Shown: positions 7,351 to 13,451, counted from the first letter of the stretch. The stretch: 13,451 nt of DNA from Acetobacteraceae bacterium (GCA_027311485.1 DAICYU010000050.1:1-13451), one strand, 5' to 3'. Translations and numbers: made by a program. Notes: generated from the letters alone by a model not told the origin.

Positions 7351-8399
7351 GACCGCACACGCTGCGCCACGGCCGCGGCAAATTCCGACGTGCTCGCCCC
7401 GCCACCCAGGTCGCCGGTGCGGGTATTGTCCTGGTTCAACGCCGCGTCGATCGCGCCGCGCAGGGCTTTCGCGTGATCGGTCAGACCGACATGGTCCAAC
7501 ATCAGGCCGGCTGCCAGCAGCAGCGCCGTCGGGTTGGCAATGCCCTTGCCGGCGATATCCGGCGCCGAACCGTGCACAGCCTCAAAGATTGCCGCCTTTG
7601 CCCCGATATTGGCCCCTGGCGCTGCGCCCAGACCGCCGACCAGACCCGCGATCAGGTCGGAAAGGATGTCACCGAACAGGTTGGTCGTAACGATCACATC
7701 GAACTGCCACGGGTTCAGCACCAGTTGCATGGCGCAGGCGTCCACGATCCGGTCGTCGCAGACAATCCGCCCCTCATAGCCCTTCGCAATCGCCTGCCCG
7801 GCTTCCAGGAACACACCGGTCAGCGCCTTCAGCACGTTTGCCTTGTGGACGATCGTTACCTTCCTGCGTCCCAGCTTGACGGCATGTTCGAACGCGTAAC
7901 GAACAATGCGTCTGGCGCCGTCACGGGTGTTCACGCCGGAGGAAATCGCCACGGCATGCGGATCGTCGCCGACCGGGATGTAATGTTCGAAGGCAACATA
8001 CAGGCCTTCAAGATTCTCCCGCACCAGGATAAGGTCGATGTTCTCAAACCGGCCGCCTGGAACCAGCGTCTTTGCCGGCCGCAGGTTGGCATACAACTGG
8101 AATTCCTCCCGCAGCCGCACATTCACTGACCGGAACCCGCCACCAACCGGTGTGGTCAGCGGTCCCTTCAATGCCAGCTTCGTACGACGGATGCTGTCCA
8201 GCGTCACGCCCGGCAGTGGATCGCCACTGGCGGCGATGCCGGCCATCCCGCCCTGTTGTGTATCCCAATCAAATGGAGCACCCAGCGCATCCAGCACCTG
8301 GATGACCGCCTCCACGATTTCCGGGCCGATCCCGTCGCCTGGAATCAGCGTAGCCGGAATTTTGTTGCTGGTTGGGGAGGCAATCGTGCTGATGCTCAT
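7335..8399 (-). CDS. Isocitrate/isopropylmalate dehydrogenase family protein, probably NAD-dependent isocitrate dehydrogenase
   Basis: This cytoplasmic beta-decarboxylating dehydrogenase has 354 residues. Evidence includes the N-terminal IPGDGIGPEI (residues 19-28), GGFRSVNVRLR with the substrate-binding Ser-x-Asn, YANLRPAKTL, VRENLEGLY, and TTNLFGDILSDL with metal-binding aspartates. The cofactor loop reads EAVHGSAPDIAGKGIANP, with a distal D-N pair (LNQDNTRTGDLGG). RENLEGLYVAFEH and the HGSAPDIAGKG loop fit NAD-type isocitrate dehydrogenases better than LeuB or the NADP-type enzyme. Homoisocitrate- or tartrate-type activity cannot be excluded. The start is ATG at 8399. An in-frame ATG at 8549 would add 50 residues with no family similarity. 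Upstream is a 354-bp gene-free stretch that must hold its promoter. It stands alone on this strand, convergent with the peptidase gene. Confidence 0.9.
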   Translation of the reverse strand: MSISTIASPTSNKIPATLIPGDGIGPEIVEAVIQVLDALGAPFDWDTQQGGMAGIAASGDPLPGVTLDSIRRTKLALKGPLTTPVGGGFRSVNVRLREEFQLYANLRPAKTLVPGGRFENIDLILVRENLEGLYVAFEHYIPVGDDPHAVAISSGVNTRDGARRIVRYAFEHAVKLGRRKVTIVHKANVLKALTGVFLEAGQAIAKGYEGRIVCDDRIVDACAMQLVLNPWQFDVIVTTNLFGDILSDLIAGLVGGLGAAPGANIGAKAAIFEAVHGSAPDIAGKGIANPTALLLAAGLMLDHVGLTDHAKALRGAIDAALNQDNTRTGDLGGGASTSEFAAAVAQRVRSAAGS

Positions 8400-8447
8400 G
8401 TCATGACTCTTGTCGTGTCGGGGGATGGGCGGCTGGTCGCCGCCGAC

Positions 8448-8475
8448 CGTATAGCCCGATGACAACCCGGTGAAA
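8448..8475 (-). promoter_or_regulatory. Candidate promoter of the isocitrate-dehydrogenase-type gene
   Basis: On the minus strand TTTCAC (8475-8470) lies 16 bases before TATACG (8453-8448), giving a leader of about 40 bases to the ATG at 8399. Both boxes match a sigma-70 consensus only moderately. Confidence 0.25.
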
Positions 8476-8640
8476 CCGAGAAAGATCAAATCTCCCCCGC
8501 AAATGCGTGGAGCGTCCGGCATGGCATCCGGCTGATCAGGACAATGCACATGGGTTTCGCACAGCGCCAGCCCATTACAGCGCCGTCATGGCACAGCGGT
8601 CATTTGCCGCGGGGCCGGATGTGACGCGTGCATGTCGGTG

Positions 8641-8682
8641 CCGGGCCATCCGGCGATGCGCCCACTACGGCTGTAGGCCCGG
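8641..8682. repeat. 7-bp inverted repeat enclosing a small CTAC/GTAG stem
   Basis: CCGGGCC (8641-8647) pairs with GGCCCGG (8676-8682) across 28 bases that include CTACGGCTGTAG (8665-8676), which can itself fold. It lies 15 bases from the large hairpin at 8698-8740. It may be part of a structured RNA or be chance in GC-rich DNA. Confidence 0.3.
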
Positions 8683-8697
8683 GCGAAAATTCAGGGT

Positions 8698-8740
8698 GGC
8701 GACACGTCGTGCGCAATCCCGGCGCACCCGACGTGTCGCC
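8698..8740 (-). terminator. Strong hairpin downstream of the glycine-zipper gene
   Basis: GGCGACACGTCG plus TGCGC (8698-8714) pairs with GCGCA plus CGACGTGTCGCC (8722-8740). That is 17 pairs with one two-base bulge (8727-8728) and a 7-base loop. It begins 14 bases after the stop of the minus-strand small gene. Reading in that direction the first T-rich run (AATTTT) comes several bases later, so termination may be inefficient or Rho-aided. The arms also contain ACGT-centred near-palindromes, so protein binding is an alternative. Confidence 0.55.
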
Positions 8741-8753
8741 AGTCGGAGGAGGA

Positions 8754-9026
8754 TTATTCCTGGTTCGGATAAGCGCCTGATCCCTGCCGGTTTGTATTGT
8801 AACCGCCAGAGCCGTCATTAGAATTCTGCATCGACTCACGGTTCTGGTGTTTGTGGTATTCGTGGCCGGCGACGCATCCGCCGATGGCTCCAAGCACACC
8901 GTGATGCATCATGTGGCCGGCCACTGCGCCGGCGAGCCCGCCACTGATACAGCCGATCGCCCTGGCCGGCGCCACATAGCTGGTCAGGATACATCCAACG
9001 GTCAGCAATCCGATAACAGCACGCAT
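8754..9026 (-). CDS. Small secreted glycine-zipper, His-rich protein
   Basis: This 90-residue protein has a clear signal peptide (residues 1-23, hydrophobic core about 4-19, ending APARA). A glycine-zipper segment at about 29-54 follows, with GGLAGAVAG and GVLGAIGG spaced like membrane-associating 2TM zippers. The tail (about 61-90) is rich in Asn, Gly, Ser and Gln and looks disordered. Mature cysteines at 26 and 51 bracket the zipper and could form a disulfide. Histidines at 38, 41, 42, 55, 58 and 60 suggest metal or surface binding. The start at 9026 is chosen because the signal peptide begins there and a purine run (AAAGAGAG, 9032-9039) precedes it. The frame extends upstream to 9146 through repetitive DNA, which is unlikely to be coding. 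I assign no function; an envelope-located protein is the inference. Confidence 0.78.
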   Translation of the reverse strand: MRAVIGLLTVGCILTSYVAPARAIGCISGGLAGAVAGHMMHHGVLGAIGGCVAGHEYHKHQNRESMQNSNDGSGGYNTNRQGSGAYPNQE

Positions 9027-9049
9027 GTCTTCTCTCTTTCTGTTTGGTC

Positions 9050-9136
9050 GCGCGGCCCGGTTGGTCGTCCCCCCGGGGCATTGCCCCGGTTGATTATTCT
9101 CCCGGACCGTTGCCCCGGCCAATGATCCCCCTGGAC
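9050..9136. repeat. Three imperfect 29-bp tandem repeats
   Basis: Units are 9050-9078, 9079-9107 and 9108-9136. Units two and three agree at 21 of 29 bases. Unit one agrees with unit two at 17 of its last 25. The shared core is GCCCCGG, then a variable stretch, then CTCCCGGAC or similar, and many differences are C/T or G/A. Because 29 is not a multiple of three, the array is unlikely to be coding. It lies 24 to 110 bases upstream of the glycine-zipper start. Confidence 0.6.
9073..9089. promoter_or_regulatory. 17-bp palindrome in the glycine-zipper gene leader
   Basis: CCGGGGCA, a central T, then TGCCCCGG form a perfect two-fold palindrome at the junction of the first and second 29-bp units, 47 bases upstream of the ATG. 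It suits a dimeric regulator, or a GC stem with a five-base loop in the leader RNA. Confidence 0.4.
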
Positions 9137-9338
9137 CATGCCTCACGCGTCGTTTGAACGTTGCAAACCGCGCACGCGATCCTTCACGCCCCGTTCAGAC
9201 GGCAAATTCTCCCGTTTCTCCGTCGGCCCTTCGTCGCCGGGTTGGCGCAATAGCACGGCAACATGAAGGCAACCCGAAGCGCCGGCGCGACGTTCACCGA
9301 TGCGCCCGCGCCAGGGCGCTTGAGACAATTCGTTGGCC

Positions 9339-9346
9339 GAGGAGGA
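9339..9346 (+). promoter_or_regulatory. Ribosome-binding site deciding a TTG start
   Basis: GAGGAGGA lies four bases before TTG 9351. It selects that TTG, which is followed by a clean signal peptide, over the upstream TTG at 9333, whose frame would translate through the ribosome site. Confidence 0.75.
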
Positions 9347-9350
9347 AATT

Positions 9351-9722
9351 TTGCGATCACTTATTATTGCCGCTGCACTGGCGGTCGCCACGACCGGGGC
9401 CGCATTCGCGGACGAATCGGTTGCGGGCAACTGGCACGCCGACATGGGTGGCGGTGTCGCTATCAACATGATGGTTGGCGCGAACGGCGACTGGAGCAGC
9501 GAAACATCGCAGCACGACAAGGTGGTTCGGCAGATGAAGGGAACCTACACCCAGAAGAAAGCCAGTGATCACACCGGTGTCCTGGTCTTCACGCCCACCC
9601 AGGCGAAGGCGAAAACCGGCCGCGTGACGACCGAAACCGATCATTACGACCTGTCCGGTGATCAGTTGAAGCTGACCTCCGGCGGCGACACCATGGTGTT
9701 TGACAAGCAGGCCGCCCACTAA
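9351..9722 (+). CDS. Small secreted protein with lipocalin-like beta-rich pattern, function unknown
   Basis: The protein has 123 residues from TTG 9351. Residues 1-20 form a signal peptide ending TGAAFA, with DESVAGNW next, so the mature protein is periplasmic or secreted and about 103 residues. The mature part alternates short beta-type strands with turns: AGNWHADMGGGVAINMMV, GDWSSET, MKGTYTQK, TGVLVFTPT, DHYDLSGDQLKLTSGG and MVFDKQ. An opening GNW and a closing G-D-x-M-V-F are typical of small lipocalin-like or GTW-type barrels. I cannot name a family with certainty. It is Lys- and Thr-rich and has no cysteine. It is read away from the other small secreted-protein gene, and its stop is 19 bp before the YdjC-type gene, so they may share a transcript. 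Confidence 0.78.
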   Translation: MRSLIIAAALAVATTGAAFADESVAGNWHADMGGGVAINMMVGANGDWSSETSQHDKVVRQMKGTYTQKKASDHTGVLVFTPTQAKAKTGRVTTETDHYDLSGDQLKLTSGGDTMVFDKQAAH

Positions 9723-9741
9723 CGCCGGGGACAGCATCGCG

Positions 9742-10641
9742 ATGCCGCAGGACACACCAGCCTCGCCACTGGCGCGGGCGCTGGGTATGGATCGTGGCAT
9801 CATTCTGCATGTCGATGACCTGGGCATGTGCCACAGCGGCAACCAGGCGTTCCTGACGCTTTATCAACGGGGGCTGGTCACCTGCGGGTCGGTCATGGTG
9901 CCCTGCCCCTGGTTTTCTCAGATCGCTGCGTCCGGCCCGTCGATGGACGTGGGCGTGCATCTCACGCTGACCAGTGAGTGGGAGCATTACCGGTGGCGAC
10001 CGGTGTCCACCACCAGCGCAGCTTCCGGCCTAATCGATGCGGACGGCTACTTTTGGCGCGACGTGCACTCGTTGCGGCGCCACATGGTGGTCGAGGCTGC
10101 GGAAACCGAGTTGCGCGCACAGGTGGAACGTGCCTTCGCGGCAGGACTGGCGCCCACACACCTGGACGCACACATGGCGGCGGCGATGCTGCCGGAACTG
10201 TTGCCGTGCCATGTGGCCTTGGCGCAGGAGCATGGGCTGGTGCCCGTCCTGCCACGGCAGATCCGTTTTGCGCCCGATCCGCCAACATACGCCCGCGCAG
10301 TCGCCGCACTGTCGGCGGCGGGCATGCACCTCCCGGACTGGTTTCGCGGCACGCTGGCGGTGCCGGCCAACGCGGCACCCGCGGAGTACCAGCACCTGAT
10401 AGACACCTTGCCACCGGGCATCACCCACATGGCGCTGCATTGCGCAATGCCGGGTGACATCGACGTCATCACGCCCGAACACGCGGCGTGGCGGACGCGC
10501 GAATACGGCCTGCTCGCCGATGAAAGCATATCCCGGTTCTGCCAGGCCGCCGGGGTCACGCTGATTGGATATCAGGCGATTCAGGCGCTTTGGGCGACGA
10601 TCCGACCATTGGATAGCGCCCATCCCAGTGCGCCCGGCTGA
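9742..10641 (+). CDS. ChbG/YdjC-family carbohydrate deacetylase-like hydrolase
   Basis: Family members are metal-dependent deacetylases of acetylated sugars such as chitobiose phosphate, with a polysaccharide-deacetylase-like barrel. Seen here are LHVDDLGM with Asp25/Asp26 (family NADDFG-type motif), VGVHLTLT with His73, and THLDAHM with His140 and His144, giving the expected Asp-His-His metal set. HCAMPGDIDVITPEHAAWRTREYGLL is the family's C-terminal region, and 299 residues is normal. The ATG at 9742 has GGGGA (9727-9731) 10 bases upstream. ATG at 9787 would start directly before the motif and is possible. A TTG at 9700 lies inside the preceding gene and is unlikely. It precedes the creatininase-like and kinase genes on the same strand. 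The true substrate is unknown; other acyl sugars or lipids are possible. Confidence 0.87.
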   Translation: MPQDTPASPLARALGMDRGIILHVDDLGMCHSGNQAFLTLYQRGLVTCGSVMVPCPWFSQIAASGPSMDVGVHLTLTSEWEHYRWRPVSTTSAASGLIDADGYFWRDVHSLRRHMVVEAAETELRAQVERAFAAGLAPTHLDAHMAAAMLPELLPCHVALAQEHGLVPVLPRQIRFAPDPPTYARAVAALSAAGMHLPDWFRGTLAVPANAAPAEYQHLIDTLPPGITHMALHCAMPGDIDVITPEHAAWRTREYGLLADESISRFCQAAGVTLIGYQAIQALWATIRPLDSAHPSAPG

Positions 10642-10733
10642 CACGCCGGATCAACAATCCACGCGGTCATCTCCCGGGCCAATGCGCCGTGCCGTGTTGC
10701 GTTCAGCCGGCCTCTGCGGTTGGCTGTGGCCGA

Positions 10734-10739
10734 AGGAGA
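10734..10739 (+). promoter_or_regulatory. Ribosome-binding site of the creatininase-family gene
   Basis: AGGAGA ends ten bases before ATG 10750. It favours this ATG over the in-frame GTG at 10720. Confidence 0.6.
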
Positions 10740-10749
10740 ACCAAACCTT

Positions 10750-11502
10750 ATGCTATTGCAACATCAGACCTGGCAGGAAGTCGAGCGCTACCTTGGGCGG
10801 TCCAAGGGCATCATCCTGCCAATCGGCTCCACCGAACAGCACGGCCCGAACGGGCTGATCGGCACCGACGCCATCTGCGCCGAGATCATCGCCAAGGGAG
10901 CGGGCGAGGCCGCCGAAGCCATGGTCGGCCCAACCATCGGCGTTGGCATCGCCGTGCATCACATGGGATTTGCCGGCTCGATGACGGTCCGGCCATCGAC
11001 GCTCATCGCCATCATCCACGACTACGTGCTGTCACTGGCTCGGCATGGCTTCCGCCGGTTTTTCTTCGTCAACGGCCATGGCGGCAATATCGCGACGGTG
11101 CAGGCTGCTTTTTCTGAGATCTATGCGGCATTCGAGGGTGCGATCGGCATCCGTCGGGACGACGAACTGCGCTGCCGGCTCGCCAATTGGTGGGACGGCA
11201 AGGCGATGCATGACCTGTCGAAGGAGATCTTCGGCGACGATGAGGGCAGCCACGCCACCGCGAGCGAAGTGGCGGTCACGCAATACGCCCTGCCCGACAC
11301 GATCAAGACCGCGGTGATCGCCCCCCCCCGCGCGCCGACAGGCCGCTTCCACGGCCCGGCAGACTATCGCCGCCGCTTCCCCGACGGTCGGATCGGGTCC
11401 AATCCCAGCCTCGCAACACCCGAGAAAGGGAAGCGCTTCTACGACACCTCGATTGCGGAGGTGGCCAAAACCTACACCACCTTTATTGGGGAAAACGAGT
11501 AG
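10750..11502 (+). CDS. Creatininase-family amidohydrolase
   Basis: Members hydrolyse cyclic amides or related rings using two metals. Examples are creatinine amidohydrolase, the FAPy deformylase ArfB and the 3-dehydro-scyllo-inosose hydrolase IolN. Of 250 residues, the metal-ligand set is visible: LPIGSTEQHGPNGLIGTD with Glu29, His31 and Asp40, FFFVNGHGGN with His110, and GSHATASEVA with His168 and Glu173. This matches the Glu/His/Asp/His/Glu pattern of the fold, so an active enzyme is likely. A run of nine C (11321-11329) lies within the gene, but the frame stays open through it with normal protein on both sides. The gap to the preceding deacetylase gene is 108 bp and the next gene starts 49 bp later, which suggests cotranscription with the kinase. 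The exact substrate cannot be read, and creatinine itself is not implied. Confidence 0.9.
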   Translation: MLLQHQTWQEVERYLGRSKGIILPIGSTEQHGPNGLIGTDAICAEIIAKGAGEAAEAMVGPTIGVGIAVHHMGFAGSMTVRPSTLIAIIHDYVLSLARHGFRRFFFVNGHGGNIATVQAAFSEIYAAFEGAIGIRRDDELRCRLANWWDGKAMHDLSKEIFGDDEGSHATASEVAVTQYALPDTIKTAVIAPPRAPTGRFHGPADYRRRFPDGRIGSNPSLATPEKGKRFYDTSIAEVAKTYTTFIGENE

Positions 11503-11551
11503 CGCCATCGCCGGCCAAGGTGGCAGCCGGTTCCGGGAGTGAGACAGCACC

Positions 11552-13255
11552 GTGAAGAAACTCATCAACGATCCGCGCCATGTGGTGCGGCAGATGCTGG
11601 AAGGCGTCGTCGCCCTGTCTCCGGGGCTGGCGCTGCTCAAAACCGAGAATGTGGTGCTGCGGGCCGATGTGCCGCCACCGGCGCAGCGACCTGTGGCTGT
11701 CGTCTCGGGCGGCGGCGCCGGGCACGAACCGGCCCATGCCGGCTATGTCGGCGCCGGCATGCTGCATGCCGCCGTGGTGGGAGACGTCTTCACATCCCCC
11801 AGTGTTGATGCCGTGCTGGCGGCCATCCGTGCGGTGGGCGGACCCGCCGGTGTCGTACTTGTCGTCAAGAACTACACCGGTGACCGCCTGAATTTTGGCC
11901 TGGCCGCCGAACTGGCGATCAACGAGGGCATTCCGTGTGAGATCGTCGTGGTTGCCGACGATGTCGCCCTGCATGGCACCGTCGAGCCAGCGCGTCGCCG
12001 CGGTATCGCCGGTACTGTCCTCGTCCATAAGGTGGCCGGCGCGGCGGCGGCAAGCGGTGCGCCACTGCAGCAGGTTGCCGACCGGGCCCGAAAGGTCGCC
12101 GCGGCCATCGGCACCATGGGCGCGGCGCTCGGCCCCTGCACCGTTCCGGCCGCGGGACGGCCGGGCTTTGATCTGGGTGAGGATGAAATCGAACTCGGCC
12201 TTGGCATCCACGGCGAGGCCGGCGTCCGGCGGGAGCGTCTGGAACCGGCAGACCGGCTGGTGGAGGCCATGCTGGACGTCATCCTCGCTGACCGCTGCAT
12301 CACCGCCAACGACCGCGTCGCCTTGCTGGTCAACGGCCTTGGCGGCACACCGCCGATGGAACTGGCCATTGTCGCCCGGCATGCCCTGACAACCTTGCGC
12401 AGCCGTGGCCTGACAGTCAGCCGAGCCTGGTGCGGCAATCTGCTGACCGCGCTGGAAATGCCGGGTTGCTCGCTCTCGGTGCTGCCGGTTGACGATGCGC
12501 TGCTGCGGGATCTGGATCTGCCAACCGATGCGCCGGCATGGCCCGGCTCCGGGCTTATCCCCGCGCGGCTACAGCTTCGGCCTGCCCCGGTTGGCACCGC
12601 CGCATCCGCTGGCCCGGCCACTGGCAGCGGCCACGGCAATGCGCCGCGTGTGCGGGATGCGATCCTCGCATGCGCGAACGCGCTGGAGGCCGCGCATACG
12701 CGCCTGACCGAACTGGACAGCGCGGCTGGCGACGGTGACCTGGGTGCCAGCATGGCACGGGGCGCGGCGGCACTGCGTGCCGTGCCCGCGGAGCAATGGG
12801 GCGACGCGCCCGCCGCGTTGGCATTGGCCGGGGATACCCTGCGGCGTGCGATCGCCGGCAGTTCCGGCCCGTTCTACGCCGTGGCGCTGCTGCACGCGGC
12901 GCGGCGGCTGGCAGAGCCGGACGGCACCAAACCCCTCGGCTGGGCCGCCGCCTTCAGCGATGCGGTGAACGCAATCGCGGGATTGGGCGGCGCCACGCCG
13001 GGGGACCGTACGATGCTGGATGCGCTGCGGCCAGCCGCCGATGCCTTCCAGGCGGCTCTGGAGGCCGGCCAGGACCTTGGCGCAGCGTGGCAAGCCTGCG
13101 TGCATGCCGGCGCGGATGGTGCTGCCCGCACCGCCATGATGCTGCCCCGCCTGGGCCGGGCGAGTTATCTGGGTGAACGTGCGCTGGGCACACCCGATGC
13201 GGGCGCGGCGGCGGTGCAGATCTGGCTGGAGGCGCTGACCCCGTTCATCGGCTAG
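11552..13255 (+). CDS. Fused DhaK-DhaL type ATP-dependent dihydroxyacetone (or tetrulose) kinase
   Basis: The 567 residues hold both domains of a single-chain DAK kinase, which phosphorylates dihydroxyacetone or another short keto-sugar with ATP. The DhaK part (about 1-330) has VSGGGAGHEPAHAGYVG and NYTGDRLNFGLA. It also has GLGIHGEAGV, where His220 corresponds to the histidine that binds the substrate carbonyl covalently (E. coli His218). An Ala/Pro/Gly-rich linker (about 335-365) follows. The DhaL part (about 366-567) has LDSAAGDGDLG with Mg-binding Asp389, Asp394 and Asp396, an AGSSGP nucleotide loop and GGATPGDRTMLDAL. A fused kinase uses ATP rather than a PTS phosphoryl donor. The GTG start at 11552 has GGGAGTGAG (11535-11543) upstream. 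The neighbouring amidohydrolase and deacetylase suggest a sugar-derivative pathway. Dihydroxyacetone, erythrulose and related substrates cannot be separated by eye. Confidence 0.9.
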   Translation: MKKLINDPRHVVRQMLEGVVALSPGLALLKTENVVLRADVPPPAQRPVAVVSGGGAGHEPAHAGYVGAGMLHAAVVGDVFTSPSVDAVLAAIRAVGGPAGVVLVVKNYTGDRLNFGLAAELAINEGIPCEIVVVADDVALHGTVEPARRRGIAGTVLVHKVAGAAAASGAPLQQVADRARKVAAAIGTMGAALGPCTVPAAGRPGFDLGEDEIELGLGIHGEAGVRRERLEPADRLVEAMLDVILADRCITANDRVALLVNGLGGTPPMELAIVARHALTTLRSRGLTVSRAWCGNLLTALEMPGCSLSVLPVDDALLRDLDLPTDAPAWPGSGLIPARLQLRPAPVGTAASAGPATGSGHGNAPRVRDAILACANALEAAHTRLTELDSAAGDGDLGASMARGAAALRAVPAEQWGDAPAALALAGDTLRRAIAGSSGPFYAVALLHAARRLAEPDGTKPLGWAAAFSDAVNAIAGLGGATPGDRTMLDALRPAADAFQAALEAGQDLGAAWQACVHAGADGAARTAMMLPRLGRASYLGERALGTPDAGAAAVQIWLEALTPFIG

Positions 13256-13281
13256 GCATGCCCGGATCGAAGACCGCCTAA

Positions 13282-13297
13282 CCCGACCGCAGTCGGG
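13282..13297 (+). terminator. Hairpin after the kinase gene
   Basis: CCCGAC (13282-13287) pairs perfectly with GTCGGG (13292-13297) around a CGCA tetraloop, 26 bases after the kinase stop. No T-run follows, so intrinsic termination is uncertain. Confidence 0.45.
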
Positions 13298-13359
13298 CGA
13301 TTCAGCCGTCAGGCCGATCGCGTTGACGCAAGAACGTCAGTCGCGCGGGCGCCAGCCAT

Positions 13360-13383
13360 CCGGCGGCCTGGCAAAGCCGCCGG
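13360..13383 (-). terminator. Hairpin after the minus-strand gene at the window end
   Basis: CCGGCGGC (13360-13367) pairs perfectly with GCCGCCGG (13376-13383) over an eight-base loop. It lies 20 bases past the stop of the minus-strand frame. It also supports that frame being a real gene. No T-run is present. Confidence 0.45.
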
Positions 13384-13403
13384 TATGACTGCAGCCCAGT
13401 CGC

Positions 13404-13451
13404 TCAGGCGGTGATGGTCTTCCAGTCGACGCCACGCTCGAACGCGGCGGC
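13404..13451 (-). CDS. C-terminal end of an unidentified protein, continuing beyond the window
   Basis: On the minus strand the frame is open from the window edge and reads AAAFERGVDWKTITA before TGA at 13406-13404. The amphipathic, protein-like composition and the hairpin just downstream suggest a genuine gene convergent with the kinase. Fifteen residues are too few to name a family. Confidence 0.4.
   Translation of the reverse strand, partial: AAAFERGVDWKTITA

Larger units (their letters stand above)
8400..8753. other. Gene-free interval of 354 bp with inverted repeats
   Basis: I see no credible gene here. Open frames on both strands are Arg/Pro-rich, lack ribosome sites and share nothing with known families. 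The interval holds the upstream region of the dehydrogenase gene (8400 to about 8500), a 7-bp inverted repeat at 8641-8682 and a strong 17-pair hairpin at 8698-8740. The hairpin probably ends the glycine-zipper transcript. Confidence 0.6.
9027..9350. other. Divergent intergenic region of 324 bp with tandem repeats
   Basis: This region separates two small secreted-protein genes read in opposite directions and must carry both promoters. It holds three imperfect 29-bp tandem units (9050-9136), a palindrome (9073-9089), a short hairpin GCGCCC/GGGCGC (9302-9319) and the ribosome site of the plus-strand gene. I see no convincing gene within it and no clean sigma-70 promoter. Confidence 0.6.

Noticed and set aside
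8400..8549. 50-residue N-terminal extension of the dehydrogenase from ATG 8549
   Set aside because: Family members begin near the IPGDGIGPEI motif, as from 8399, and the extension would cover the likely promoter.
8507..8821. Plus-strand 104-codon frame in the gap before the glycine-zipper gene
   Set aside because: Arg-rich, runs through the strong hairpin at 8698-8740, has no ribosome site, and overlaps the end of a better-supported gene.
8600..8899. Minus-strand 99-codon frame overlapping the glycine-zipper gene
   Set aside because: Its start lies inside the glycine-zipper gene in another frame, and its second half is Pro/Thr-rich sequence coded by the inverted-repeat region.
9050..9136. 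CRISPR array suggested by the 29-bp unit length
   Set aside because: The units are directly adjacent with no spacers and are too diverged; no cas genes are present.
9027..9146. Upstream extension of the glycine-zipper protein to 9146
   Set aside because: It would place 40 residues encoded by 29-bp repeats before a clean signal peptide, whose own ATG has a purine-rich ribosome site.
9154..9471. Plus-strand frames at 9154 and 9263 in the divergent gap
   Set aside because: Low-complexity Arg-rich products that run into the signal-peptide gene in a different frame; the gene at 9351 has the ribosome site and the protein-like sequence.
11321..11329. Frameshift in the creatininase-family gene at the C9 tract
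   Set aside because: Protein before and after the tract is in one frame and ends at a normal length, so there is no sign of disruption.
11483..12382. 299-codon antisense frame over the DAK kinase gene
   Set aside because: Shadow of a conserved coding region; the product is Gly/His/Arg-rich with no recognisable domain.

Overview
The window is GC-rich (well above 60% by eye) and densely coding. Genes use GTG and TTG starts beside ATG, and long open frames run antisense to most real genes, as expected at this composition. The gene families point to an alphaproteobacterium, and my best guess is an Acetobacteraceae or Rhodospirillales relative. These families are an ECHDC3-like crotonase, CbpA with CbpM, a coniferyl-aldehyde-type dehydrogenase, an NAD-type isocitrate dehydrogenase, and a His-rich glycine-zipper secreted protein. 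The taxonomic call is inference. I see no tRNA, rRNA, insertion sequence, phage or CRISPR signature.

Layout. From 1 to about 7317 everything reads on the plus strand. First comes the C-terminal part of a crotonase-fold protein, then a DnaJ-type co-chaperone (CbpA) overlapping its modulator (CbpM) by 4 bp. An aldehyde dehydrogenase, an N-terminally short NagA-type deacetylase, a zinc-binding C-methyltransferase and an M20 metallopeptidase follow. An isocitrate/isopropylmalate dehydrogenase (7335-8399, minus) converges on the peptidase with only 17 bp between stop codons. About 350 bp without a gene, rich in inverted repeats, separates it from a small secreted glycine-zipper protein (8754-9026, minus).

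A second gene-poor gap (9027-9350) carries three imperfect 29-bp tandem repeats and a GC palindrome. It lies between that gene and a divergently read small secreted protein (9351-9722, plus). Then comes a plus-strand run of a YdjC/ChbG-type deacetylase, a creatininase-family amidohydrolase and a fused two-domain dihydroxyacetone-type kinase (DhaK+DhaL). The window closes with back-to-back hairpins and the last 15 codons of an unidentified minus-strand gene.

How the genes work together. CbpA and CbpM are a clear functional pair. The YdjC deacetylase, creatininase-like hydrolase and DAK kinase are codirectional and look like part of a small carbohydrate or amide catabolic unit, with deacylation, ring or amide hydrolysis, then phosphorylation of a short keto-sugar. 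The substrate cannot be read from sequence. The remaining plus-strand genes look like a loose collection of catabolic enzymes rather than one obvious pathway.
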